DNA from: Moraxella sp.
Lineage (GTDB): Bacteria; Pseudomonadota; Gammaproteobacteria; Pseudomonadales; Moraxellaceae
Direction of reading: 5' to 3'
NCBI GenBank assembly: GCA_030530785.1
Contig: JAUMUJ010000002.1
Coordinates: forward strand, 59,777-123,776
DNA: 64,000 bases
Part shown: positions 56,734 to 64,000 of the stretch, piece after piece
Layout of the letters: every line of letters begins with the position of its first letter
How positions within the stretch are numbered: position 1 is the stretch's first letter
The notes under the pieces: model-generated
Told to the model about the DNA's origin: nothing
The model's input: the letters and a program-made list of their open reading frames with translations, nothing else
Databases searched by the model: none
Made by a program: the position numbers and the translations under genes

Positions 56734-57651
56734 ATGCTTAATCTCATCAAATTCGTGCCAATGTCTCTTTTGGGGGCATTGGCTCGTGTTGTGTCTTATT
56801 TTGCCAAATGGTCAAACGCCAGCATTTATCGGGGCATTTGTACCAATTTAATGATTGTTCGCCCTTTTATGGATAAAGATGAGCGAGAGCGACTTGCCTT
56901 TATCGCCCTACAAAACCAACTTACCAGCACCTTACACAGTGCCAAAAGCTGGGCAATGCCCCCCGAGTGGTCAGCCCGCCAAATCGTCAAGGTACATGAC
57001 GAACACATCTTACAAGCAGGTCTTGCTCACCCCAATGGTATGCTCATCATCGCCCCACACATCGGCACATGGGAGATGATGAATGCCTATGTCAGTCAGC
57101 TTGGCAATTTAACCATCATGTACAAGCCATCAGGCAATGCCAAACTGGACGAATTTGTCCTACAAGGTCGCCAAAGACTCTCTGCCACCTTAGTTCCCAC
57201 AGACGCAAGCGGGGTTAAGGCGATTTTTAGCACCCTAAAAAATGGCGGATTTAGTGTGCTACTTCCCGACCACGTTCCCGACAGACACGGCGGAGAGATT
57301 GTGCCATTTTTTGGCATTCCCACCATGACAGGCACACTCGCCCCCAAACTTGCCAGCAAAACTCGTTGTGCATTGGTCGGTTTGGCGTGCATTTATGAGC
57401 ATGGCGGTTTTCATATTTATTGTTATGATTTAAATGATGAAAATCTGTACAGTAAAGACATCATCACTGCCACCACCGCCCTAAATGACAGCATGCAGAT
57501 GATGATAAATGAGCATTTCACCCATTATATGTGGGGTTATCGGCGGTTTAAGACCACGCCTTTTGGCGAAAATCCCTACCTTTTACCCTTTGATGATTTG
57601 CACACCCAAATAAAATCCTATAAAATAGACAAAAACAAGGAAAATCCATGA
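56734..57651 (+). CDS. Lipid A acyltransferase, LpxL/LpxM (HtrB/MsbB) family
   Basis: 305 residues. Transfers an acyl chain onto lipid A at the inner membrane. Hydrophobic N-terminus, then the catalytic PHIGTWE (HX4E) near residue 108, LLPDHVPDRHGG and VPFFGIPTMTGTLAPKLA. Whether it adds the first or second secondary acyl chain cannot be told. Starts 17 bases after aspS; its stop overlaps the next ATG (ATGA). It begins the lipooligosaccharide genes on this strand. Confidence 0.88.
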   Translation: MLNLIKFVPMSLLGALARVVSYFAKWSNASIYRGICTNLMIVRPFMDKDERERLAFIALQNQLTSTLHSAKSWAMPPEWSARQIVKVHDEHILQAGLAHPNGMLIIAPHIGTWEMMNAYVSQLGNLTIMYKPSGNAKLDEFVLQGRQRLSATLVPTDASGVKAIFSTLKNGGFSVLLPDHVPDRHGGEIVPFFGIPTMTGTLAPKLASKTRCALVGLACIYEHGGFHIYCYDLNDENLYSKDIITATTALNDSMQMMINEHFTHYMWGYRRFKTTPFGENPYLLPFDDLHTQIKSYKIDKNKENP

Positions 57652-58394
57652 CTGATAACCGCTACGTCATCTGCATGAAATGGGGTACTAAATATGGAGC
57701 AGAATACGTCAATCGCCTATACAACATGGTCAAACGCCACCTAACCCTTGATTTTCAAATGGTGTGCTTGACGGACGACAGTACAGGCATTAACAAAAAC
57801 ATCAAATGCTACCCCATTCCCGAGCTAAACCTACCTGCCAACCTGCCAGAACGTGGCTGGAAAAAGCTCACCACCTTTAAGCCAAAGTTGTACGATTTAA
57901 AGGGAACGGCATTATTTTTGGATATTGACATTGTCATTGTGGATAATATTGACTGCTTTTTTACCCATAAAGCCATGCATGATGACAGCGTGATGATTAT
58001 TCGTGATTGGAAAAAACCGTGGCGAATGGTCGGCAACAGCTCGGTTTATCGCTTTAAGGTTGGACAAAACACTTATCCAAACCTGCTTAGCCATTTTGAA
58101 CAAAATTTTGAAACAATCAGGTCGGAAGTTCGCCACGAACAGGCATTTTTATCCAATTATCTGCGTGAACATCATCATTTAGAATATTGGGACAGCTCGT
58201 GGTGCGTGAGCTTTAAATACCACTGCCTACAAAAAATTCCTATGGCGTATTTTGTGCCACCCAAAAAACCAACTGGGGCAAAAATCATCATCTTTCATGG
58301 CGAAATTAACCCACCAGATGCCATCACAGGCGGTGGCGGTAAATGGTATCGTCATGTTTTACCAAGTGATTGGATTAAGGATGCTTGGCGATGA
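57648..58394 (+). CDS. Putative glycosyltransferase
   Basis: 248 residues. The N-terminus YVICMKWGTKYGAEYVNRLY and LFLDIDIVIVDN, with a D-x-D-like LDID, indicate a nucleotide-sugar-dependent GT-A enzyme; KKPWRMVGNSSVYRF and the C-terminal FHGEINPP are conserved in related proteins. Sugar and acceptor unknown; the setting points to LOS core. Start and stop overlap both neighbours by ATGA, showing tight coupling. Confidence 0.75.
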   Translation: MTDNRYVICMKWGTKYGAEYVNRLYNMVKRHLTLDFQMVCLTDDSTGINKNIKCYPIPELNLPANLPERGWKKLTTFKPKLYDLKGTALFLDIDIVIVDNIDCFFTHKAMHDDSVMIIRDWKKPWRMVGNSSVYRFKVGQNTYPNLLSHFEQNFETIRSEVRHEQAFLSNYLREHHHLEYWDSSWCVSFKYHCLQKIPMAYFVPPKKPTGAKIIIFHGEINPPDAITGGGGKWYRHVLPSDWIKDAWR

Positions 58395-59983
58395 ACCAAT
58401 ACCCTTTATCGGTCGTCATGATTGTCAAAAATGAAGCCAAAAATTTGGCAATCAGCCTACCTGCCTTAGATGGCTTAGCAAACGAAATCATCATTTTAGA
58501 CAGTGGCAGTACTGATAATACCCGTGAAATTGCCGAAAAATACGGAGCAAAATGGCACATCAACACCGATTGGCAAGGCTTTGGTAAACAACGTCAGCTT
58601 GCTCAGTCTTATGCCACAGGCGAATGGATACTTGCTCTGGATGCTGATGAAGAAATTACCGATGAACTAAAACAAAGCATCCTGACAGTCATCAAAAATC
58701 CCCCTGCCGACACCATCTATGGCATTAAACGCATAGACTGTATTTTTGGGCATGAGATTGATAACAGACTGTGGGCGGTTAAAGCTCATTGGCGACTGTA
58801 TCCAAAAAAATACAGTTATGACAATAACTTAGTACATGAATCGGTCATACTAAACGGAGCAACGACCGCCACACTTGATGGCTTTATGCGACATCACACA
58901 GCAGACACGCCTTTATTTTGGCTAACCAAACGCTTAGAATACGCCAAAGCATGGGCGGACGACAGACACGGACAGGGCAAAAAAGGCAAATTCAGCAAAG
59001 TGATGTTAAACCCATTTTGGGCATTTTTTAAACAATATTTTGTGGACGGGCGGTTTTTACAAGGCAAGTATGGGCTGATTTATTCACTGATGTTTGCCCA
59101 ATACACCTTTAATAAATACGCCATTTTATATGATTTAACTCACAATCAAGCCGAACAGGCATTTTTAACATCGGTAGCACTCGCCAAAAATCTGACCCCC
59201 ATTGATTTAACAGATAAAAAAAGCACGCTGTCGCTGGTCATGATTTGTAAAAATGAATCCAAGCACCTACAAGCGTGCCTTGATACCGTGCATGATTTGG
59301 TAGACGAAATCATCATTTTAGACAGTGGCAGTACCGATAATACCCGTGAAATTGCCGAAAAATACGGAGCAAAATGGCACATCAACACCGATTGGCAAGG
59401 TTTTGGTAAACAACGTCAGCTTGCCCAATCCCATGCCACAGGCGACTATGTGCTGGTACTGGATGCTGATGAACGCCTTGACCAAGAACTGCGTCAATCC
59501 ATCGCTGACGTGCTAAAACAGCCTGTGCAAACCAATAAGGTTTTTGCCATCGCTCGGGTTAATACCTTTTGTGGCGTGGAGGTTCAGCCACGCTCATGGT
59601 ACACCGACAAGCTCTCTCGGCTCTATGCTCGCACACATTTTAAATATTCAGATTTAGAAGTGCATGAATCGCTTGACCAACAAGGTGTGCCAAGCGACAC
59701 TTTAAAGGGTTACCTACCCCACATCACCAATGATAATTTGCACCACTTTTTATTTAAAAATGTCCGATATAGCCACGATTGGGCAAAAGAAAAACACAAC
59801 AAAGGCAAAACAGTAAACATGGTGGGCATATTGGCTCGTTCATGGTTTTCGTTTGTGCGTGAATACATCATTCGTGCTGACTTTATGGGTGGGGCGTATG
59901 GTTATATTTTGGCGGTGGCATCTTTGGGCTACACCTTAGACAAATACATCATGCTGTGGCAAATGCACAAGGAAAATCAATGA
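58391..59983 (+). CDS. Two-domain GT2 glycosyltransferase (tandem WaaE/KdtX-like)
   Basis: 530 residues made of two consecutive GT2 units (about 1-255 and 275-530), each resembling a complete WaaE/KdtX-type LPS core glucosyltransferase. Each has MI(V/C)KNE, LDSGSTDNTREIAEKYGAKW, GFGKQRQLAQS and the D-x-D motif LDADE. The N-terminal blocks are almost identical at the DNA level while the C-terminal parts differ strongly, suggesting distinct acceptors or linkages. Single-domain relatives are ~260 residues. The ATG at 58391 overlaps the previous stop. Confidence 0.85.
   Translation: MNQYPLSVVMIVKNEAKNLAISLPALDGLANEIIILDSGSTDNTREIAEKYGAKWHINTDWQGFGKQRQLAQSYATGEWILALDADEEITDELKQSILTVIKNPPADTIYGIKRIDCIFGHEIDNRLWAVKAHWRLYPKKYSYDNNLVHESVILNGATTATLDGFMRHHTADTPLFWLTKRLEYAKAWADDRHGQGKKGKFSKVMLNPFWAFFKQYFVDGRFLQGKYGLIYSLMFAQYTFNKYAILYDLTHNQAEQAFLTSVALAKNLTPIDLTDKKSTLSLVMICKNESKHLQACLDTVHDLVDEIIILDSGSTDNTREIAEKYGAKWHINTDWQGFGKQRQLAQSHATGDYVLVLDADERLDQELRQSIADVLKQPVQTNKVFAIARVNTFCGVEVQPRSWYTDKLSRLYARTHFKYSDLEVHESLDQQGVPSDTLKGYLPHITNDNLHHFLFKNVRYSHDWAKEKHNKGKTVNMVGILARSWFSFVREYIIRADFMGGAYGYILAVASLGYTLDKYIMLWQMHKENQ
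58484..58623 (+). repeat. 140-bp direct repeat, copy 1 (in two-domain GT2 gene)
   Basis: Matches 59306-59445 (822 bases downstream) with only 6 substitutions, four of them near the 3' end. Synonymous positions are also conserved. Confidence 0.9.
59306..59445 (+). repeat. 140-bp direct repeat, copy 2
   Basis: Second copy of the repeat at 58484-58623, at the homologous position of the second GT2 domain. Confidence 0.9.
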
Positions 59984-60750
59984 AAAATTATGTCATCAGC
60001 CTAACAACCGCCACCGAACGCCGAGAACACATCAAGGCAGAATTTGACAAACAAAGCATTGATTTTGAGTTTTTTAATGCCGTTACGCCCGATTTAATCA
60101 AAAGCACTTGCCAAAAATTAGGCATTGACTTAACACAAAATCAACGCCTATCTGATGGAGAAAAAGCGTGTTTTTTAAGTCATGTGTCATTATGGCAAAA
60201 GATGATTGATGAGCATATTGATTATCTTGCCGTATTTGAAGATGACATATACTTGGGCAAAAATGCTGATTTATTTTTAAATCATGATGATTGGCTAAAA
60301 GGCATTAAAGCAGACATCATTAAATTGGAAACTTGGCAAGAATTGGTGCATTTACATCAGCACTCTATTGGAATTCATCATCGCCAATTAAAACAATTAA
60401 AAAGCACACACGTTGGAGCAGCGGCCTACATCATCAGCCAACATTCTGCAAAACAAGCCATTGATTATCTTAAATCTTTACCCAATGATTATTTATATGC
60501 CATTGACCATTTAATTTTTGGGGCATTATTAGATTCACTGACCGTTTACCAAATGTACCCTGCTCTTGCCATTCAAGCTGACCGACAAAGTCCAAACCAT
60601 CTTATTAGTCAGCTAGAACAAGAACGTAAAAACAACACTTTTATTTATCAAACCCAAGACAGTTTTTTGGTACGTGCCAAAAAACTGTATCAAAGATTAC
60701 ATCGCAGTATCGGCAAACGCACTTTTTATAAAACCGTGCCATTTCAATAA
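59980..60750 (+). CDS. GT25-family LOS glycosyltransferase
   Basis: 256 residues. The start MKNYVISLTTATERREHI, then RLSDGEKACFLSH and VFEDDIYLG (acidic catalytic motif) are classic for GT25 (Lex2B/LpsA type) enzymes that extend LOS with galactose or glucose. THVGAAAYIIS and the IDHLIF region follow. AAGGA precedes the ATG, which overlaps the previous stop. It is the last plus-strand gene; the convergent GT4 gene ends 5 bases away with no terminator between. Confidence 0.88.
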   Translation: MKNYVISLTTATERREHIKAEFDKQSIDFEFFNAVTPDLIKSTCQKLGIDLTQNQRLSDGEKACFLSHVSLWQKMIDEHIDYLAVFEDDIYLGKNADLFLNHDDWLKGIKADIIKLETWQELVHLHQHSIGIHHRQLKQLKSTHVGAAAYIISQHSAKQAIDYLKSLPNDYLYAIDHLIFGALLDSLTVYQMYPALAIQADRQSPNHLISQLEQERKNNTFIYQTQDSFLVRAKKLYQRLHRSIGKRTFYKTVPFQ

Positions 60751-60755
60751 CCATC

Positions 60756-61745
60756 TCATTCATCAATCATGGTTAATCTGGCTTTAATGTTTGCTTTTGA
60801 GCGTGGATTGGCGGGATTTAAATTCTCGCCTGACAATACTCGCTCATAGCACTCCAAATAAGCCTTTGACATGGACAGATGGCTAAAATGATTTTTGGCG
60901 TGCTCATGGCAAGCCCGCCTATCAAACTTATCAATATTTTTAACCGCTTCGGTCAATACCGCATAACTGTCTGACAATACCCCAATATTCTCTTGACTGA
61001 TAATGTCTGGCAAAGAACCAAAAGGTGTTGCAAAAACAGGGCAACCCAAATACAAACTCTCAGTAACTGCCAAACCAAATGGTTCATGCCACAATACAGG
61101 AAAAATCAATCCCTTAGAATTGGCAATGAGTTTATTTTTGGTGATACCGCCAACCATGCCATGAAATCTTAACTTTGGAGACAGATAACAATAAGGGTTA
61201 CGGCGAATATTGATGCGATGACCACCCAACACATGAAGTGGAATGTTCGCCCCTTTTGCAATGCGTACTGCACCTTGCAAATTCTTAACTCGCCAAGATG
61301 CTTTTGCCAGAAAATGGGTATAATTTTGTGGGTGATTTAAGTTTGGCTCACCATAATCCGCCCAATACAATCCATTATGCACATAACACACTGCATTATT
61401 ATTTTGGGCGTGCTTTGATGATAAGTAAATGGTGTTAATGGGAAATTCTTTTTCGGTTTCACAGTTACTATGTTCGGTGCATACAAAAGGCTTATGTAAC
61501 TGACCTTCATAGGGAAAATGAAAATGCACAATGTCTGCCCAATCATCTATCTGCTCATGCAAAGGCTTATTGACATCATAAACTTGCACATAAGGCGAAT
61601 TATTGACATTTTCTTTTAATAAAAAACGAACATCATGCCCAAGCTCTTTTTGACCTTGATATAATGCCCATAATACCCGTTCTGTGCCACCGTATTTGAC
61701 AGGTGGTATGGGTAAAAATGTTAATAGCACATGTAAAATTTTCAT
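60756..61745 (-). CDS. GT4 glycosyltransferase, paralogue A
   Basis: 329 residues, GT-B fold. N-terminal MKILHVLLTFLPIPPVKYGG with the glycine loop, WADIVHFHFP, THFLAKASWRVKNL, and the nucleotide-sugar-binding FPVLWHEPFGLAVTES (EPFG in place of the common E-x7-E). Likely adds a sugar to LOS core or exopolysaccharide. It is a tandem paralogue of the next upstream gene, 3 bases apart, and shares an identical 81-bp block near the 5' end. Confidence 0.85.
   Translation of the reverse strand: MKILHVLLTFLPIPPVKYGGTERVLWALYQGQKELGHDVRFLLKENVNNSPYVQVYDVNKPLHEQIDDWADIVHFHFPYEGQLHKPFVCTEHSNCETEKEFPINTIYLSSKHAQNNNAVCYVHNGLYWADYGEPNLNHPQNYTHFLAKASWRVKNLQGAVRIAKGANIPLHVLGGHRINIRRNPYCYLSPKLRFHGMVGGITKNKLIANSKGLIFPVLWHEPFGLAVTESLYLGCPVFATPFGSLPDIISQENIGVLSDSYAVLTEAVKNIDKFDRRACHEHAKNHFSHLSMSKAYLECYERVLSGENLNPANPRSKANIKARLTMIDE
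61634..61714 (-). repeat. 81-bp identical block, copy 1 (GT4 paralogue A)
   Basis: Identical by eye to 62636-62716, 1002 bases away; encodes about IPIPPVKYGGTERVLWALYQ and the following GQKELGH. Confidence 0.9.
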
Positions 61746-61748
61746 TGC

Positions 61749-62747
61749 CTAATCCATCAAATAAAAATCGTAGGGTAAATTTTTTGTTACTGCTGGCTCA
61801 ATGTCATGCAAACTTTGACCATTTAAAACTTTTTCATAATAATCAAGATATTTTTTACTCATGGTTAAATGATTAAAATTTTCACGAGCGTATTCATGGC
61901 AAGTTTTGCGATTAAACTGCCCAACATTCTTTAATATCTCAACCATCTGTGATTTACTTTGGGTACTAATACCCACTTCTTTAATGATTAACTCTGGCAA
62001 CGAACCGCAATGACTGCCAATCACAGGACAACCAAAATATAAACTTTCTATCATTGCCAACCCAAATGCTTCATAATTAAGCACAGGAAATATTAACGCT
62101 TGCGAATGTTTAATCACATGGTTCTTTAATTCTCCACCAAGCATACCATGAAATATCAAATCATTGCCAAAATAAAAATAAGGTTGGTATTTACCATCTT
62201 TTCTCCATTTTAAACAATAACGCTTACTGCCAATAATATGGAGTTTTTTATTGGCTTGACGAGCAATATCAATGCTGTCTTTAAGATTTTTATCCTTATA
62301 TTTGGCATTTGCTAAAAAATGAACATAATCCAAACCTTTATTTAAATTTGGCTCTCCATAATCATTCCAATATAAACCATTATGAACATACGCTTTGCCA
62401 CCACTGCGTTTAGCGTGTAGCTCTCCTAAAAAAATGGTATTTTTTGGAAAAGTGGCAGGTGTTACTTGTTGGTTGTGTGTTGTACAGACAAAAGGGGTCT
62501 TTAATTCTCCACGATATAAAAAATGAAAATGAATAATGTCCGCCCAACCTCCTACTTGCTCTTCCAGAGATTTTTTGTCATCAAATAACAACGCATCAGG
62601 GTGATTATTGGGATATTTTGTCAAAAATCTCACTTCATGCCCAAGCTCTTTTTGACCTTGATATAATGCCCATAATACCCGTTCTGTGCCACCGTATTTG
62701 ACAGGTGGTATGGGTATGCGAGTAAGCAATACATGGAGAATTTTCAT
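61749..62747 (-). CDS. GT4 glycosyltransferase, paralogue B
   Basis: 332 residues, same architecture as paralogue A: MKILHVLLTRIPIPPVKYGG, WADIIHFHF, VHNGLYWNDYGEPNLN, FHGMLGGELKN and FPVLNYEAFGLAMIES. Overall divergence from A is large except for the 5' block, so the two probably transfer different sugars. AT-rich relative to the plus-strand genes. It starts 2 bases after the upstream GT2 gene ends. Confidence 0.85.
   Translation of the reverse strand: MKILHVLLTRIPIPPVKYGGTERVLWALYQGQKELGHEVRFLTKYPNNHPDALLFDDKKSLEEQVGGWADIIHFHFLYRGELKTPFVCTTHNQQVTPATFPKNTIFLGELHAKRSGGKAYVHNGLYWNDYGEPNLNKGLDYVHFLANAKYKDKNLKDSIDIARQANKKLHIIGSKRYCLKWRKDGKYQPYFYFGNDLIFHGMLGGELKNHVIKHSQALIFPVLNYEAFGLAMIESLYFGCPVIGSHCGSLPELIIKEVGISTQSKSQMVEILKNVGQFNRKTCHEYARENFNHLTMSKKYLDYYEKVLNGQSLHDIEPAVTKNLPYDFYLMD
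62636..62716 (-). repeat. 81-bp identical block, copy 2 (GT4 paralogue B)
   Basis: Second copy of the block at 61634-61714. Confidence 0.9.
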
Positions 62748-62749
62748 GA

Positions 62750-63649
62750 TTAACCTTTATTATTTTGCTGATAAAATAAATAATCCATACGATGATTGAT
62801 GACTTGCTTAGTTAAATCAAACATGGATTTATTTTTATTAAAATGTCTGGCATATCTTTTTGATAACCTTGATAATAACTTATAGTATATAAGACGATTT
62901 TTGGTTTTTTTATACAATCTCATCACAATGTCATTAAAAATATGATTATCATAGTGCTTATAGGCAAATAGTAACTGTGATTTGTGATAGCGGTGATAAA
63001 AATCATAGTTTTGAGCAGGTTCGCTGGCTCCACCAAAATGATACACTTCCAGCTTATCATTTTTAATCAACGCCAACCCCAATCTTTTAATGCGCAAACA
63101 CAAATCCACATCTTCACAATACATAAAAAAATCAGGGTCAAATCCACCAAGCTGTAAAAAAACATCACGGCGAACTAATAATAAAGAGCCTTGAAACCAG
63201 CAAATTTGACCATCAAACCCTAAGTTTTGTCCAAATTCATAAGCAGTATAAGTAGATGTGTCATTACCATCATCATCTAAAACTTGTGTGCTAATCGCTC
63301 CATAATCAGGATTATCATCAGCAGTTAATAATAGTTTTTCAAGATAATCATCTTGACGCATCAGTATGTCTGGGTTTAATAGCAAAATATGCTCCCCTTT
63401 GGCATGCTTAAATCCCAGATTCATTGCCCTGCCAAAACCTAAATTACTTTGACTTTGATATAAGGATAAATTAAAGCTCTCATAAAACCCTTTTGATTTT
63501 AGCAGATTGTCCATCACATCATTTTGGACGTTATTGACAATAATAATCTCAAATAAAGACTGTGATAGTGTTTGGTTTTTTAGACTTGCCAATAACTGAC
63601 AAATAAAACTTTCAGTATTGTAATTTACAATTAAAATAGATAATTTCAT
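62750..63649 (-). CDS. GT2 glycosyltransferase (rhamnosyltransferase-like)
   Basis: 299 residues. LSILIVNYNTESFI, SNLGFGRAMNLGF, LLLNPDILM (NPD in place of DxD), CWFQGSLLLVRRDVF and DPDFFMYCEDVDLCLR are typical of WbbL/RfbF-type rhamnosyltransferase-like GT2 enzymes. The C-terminal ~70 residues are basic and could bind the membrane. Its ATG overlaps the stop of the upstream truncated gene (ATGA). Confidence 0.87.
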   Translation of the reverse strand: MKLSILIVNYNTESFICQLLASLKNQTLSQSLFEIIIVNNVQNDVMDNLLKSKGFYESFNLSLYQSQSNLGFGRAMNLGFKHAKGEHILLLNPDILMRQDDYLEKLLLTADDNPDYGAISTQVLDDDGNDTSTYTAYEFGQNLGFDGQICWFQGSLLLVRRDVFLQLGGFDPDFFMYCEDVDLCLRIKRLGLALIKNDKLEVYHFGGASEPAQNYDFYHRYHKSQLLFAYKHYDNHIFNDIVMRLYKKTKNRLIYYKLLSRLSKRYARHFNKNKSMFDLTKQVINHRMDYLFYQQNNKG

Positions 63650-64000
63650 GATTTACCGTATAAATGATTGTATTTTTCTCTTTTAAATAGATAATATCTC
63701 AATCTATTAAACCAATTTTTACTGACAGAACGACTTATTGGCACATTTAAAAAACCCCTAAACAATATTTGATGAAAATAAATGCCATTTTCTACATAAA
63801 AATCATAATGTTTTAGGTATATTTTTAGCACATTATCAGATGATTTTTTGTCATTTGATGTGTTAGTAACCGATGAGCTATCGGGTCGTTGCCTATAATA
63901 AAACAGCGCCTCTGGGATTTTGCCAATGAGCCCCCCGCCCCCAGGGGTGGTGGTGGGTTTGGGTTTTTGGTTTTTGTTGGGGTGGTATTGTGCCGGTGAG
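63646..64000 (-). CDS. C-terminal part of a glycosyltransferase (runs off window)
   Basis: 117 residues visible; the frame is open to the window end, so a shorter start near 63831 is only apparent. LIGKIPEALFYYRQRPDSSSV is typical of the end of GT2 catalytic domains, and the tail has the basic RLRYYLFKREKYNH. Upstream of Leu, residues 1-23 (plus 63931-63999) read as Pro/Lys/Thr/Gly low complexity that does not look like a GT2 core. The ATGA overlap with the downstream gene supports the frame. Family assignment is tentative. Confidence 0.6.
   Translation of the reverse strand, partial: SPAQYHPNKNQKPKPTTTPGGGGLIGKIPEALFYYRQRPDSSSVTNTSNDKKSSDNVLKIYLKHYDFYVENGIYFHQILFRGFLNVPISRSVSKNWFNRLRYYLFKREKYNHLYGKS
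63931..64000. other. Compositionally aberrant window end
   Basis: These 70 bases contain only 3 A and runs of C, then G/T. They differ sharply from everything before and may be a low-quality contig end. Confidence 0.5.

Noticed and set aside
59146-59388. Minus-strand frame sharing its N-terminus with another at 58375-58566
   Set aside because: Both are antisense shadows of the 140-bp repeat in the two-domain GT2 gene.
63646-63831. Independent 61-residue gene
   Set aside because: The frame continues open to the window end with GT2-like sequence, so it is the tail of a larger gene.
1-64000. tRNA genes, CRISPR arrays, prophage or complete insertion sequences
   Set aside because: None seen on reading both strands; no T-loop-like GGTTCRANYCC in a cloverleaf context, no regularly spaced repeats, no transposase or integrase genes.

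Overview
The window is chromosomal DNA of a gammaproteobacterium, most likely a Moraxellaceae member close to Moraxella. This is inferred from moderate-to-low GC, the neighbourhoods dnaB-alr, gpsA-sixA and prmA-(zinc-ribbon/DUF3426)-fis-purH, the recC-recB-recD order, a long N-terminal extension on GpsA, and a lipooligosaccharide-type glycosyltransferase cluster without O-antigen genes. Species cannot be fixed from the sequence alone. I see no tRNA, rRNA, CRISPR array, prophage or intact insertion sequence.

Layout. 1-0.9 kb: end of a tusD-tusC-tusE sulfur-relay operon, with no tusB between. 1-6.3 kb: entericidin-like lipoprotein, pdxA (minus), dnaB-alr, argF and a secreted PepSY protein (minus). 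6.4-13.7 kb, all minus: pyrD-cvpA-purF, then a tight operon alpha/beta hydrolase-zapE-nitroreductase-gpsA-sixA. 13.9-24.3 kb: a small lipoprotein, then recC-recB-recD (minus), in which recB and most of recD are strikingly AT-rich. 24.4-34.8 kb (plus): dnaE-trmJ, cysE, prmA, the zinc-ribbon/DUF3426 protein, fis, purH and a lipoprotein. 34.8-42.3 kb (minus): serC, a YejA-like binding protein, gloB with an odd metal-site insertion, a probable unrecognised DNA polymerase III psi subunit (HolD), a 330-bp structured gene-free stretch and a CcoI/FixI-type copper ATPase. 42.4-50.2 kb (plus): PBP1b, ilvD, two AT-rich unknown genes, a thioesterase and FetA-FetB. 50.2-54.8 kb (minus): an AT-rich membrane protein, an SDR, an anchorless SohB and an NhaP2/CvrA antiporter that probably starts at TTG. 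54.9-64 kb: aspS followed at very short spacing by an LpxL-type acyltransferase and three glycosyltransferases (plus), meeting a minus-strand cluster of four more glycosyltransferases; the outermost runs off the window.

How the parts work together. DnaB, DnaE, the candidate HolD and RecBCD make a replication/repair set. PurF, PurH and PyrD serve nucleotide synthesis, and ArgF, SerC, CysE and IlvD amino-acid synthesis. GpsA, the acyltransferase, PBP1b, Alr and the glycosyltransferases build the envelope. Many promoters here seem to rely on an extended -10 (TGNTANNNT). The most unusual observations are the cryptic HolD, a tandem-duplicated GT2 enzyme with a homogenised internal 140-bp repeat, two GT4 paralogues sharing an identical 81-bp block, the GloB insertion, the purH leader hairpin that buries its ribosome-binding site, and the compositional mosaic inside recCBD. 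I found no convincing new multi-gene system; most of the window is core metabolism.
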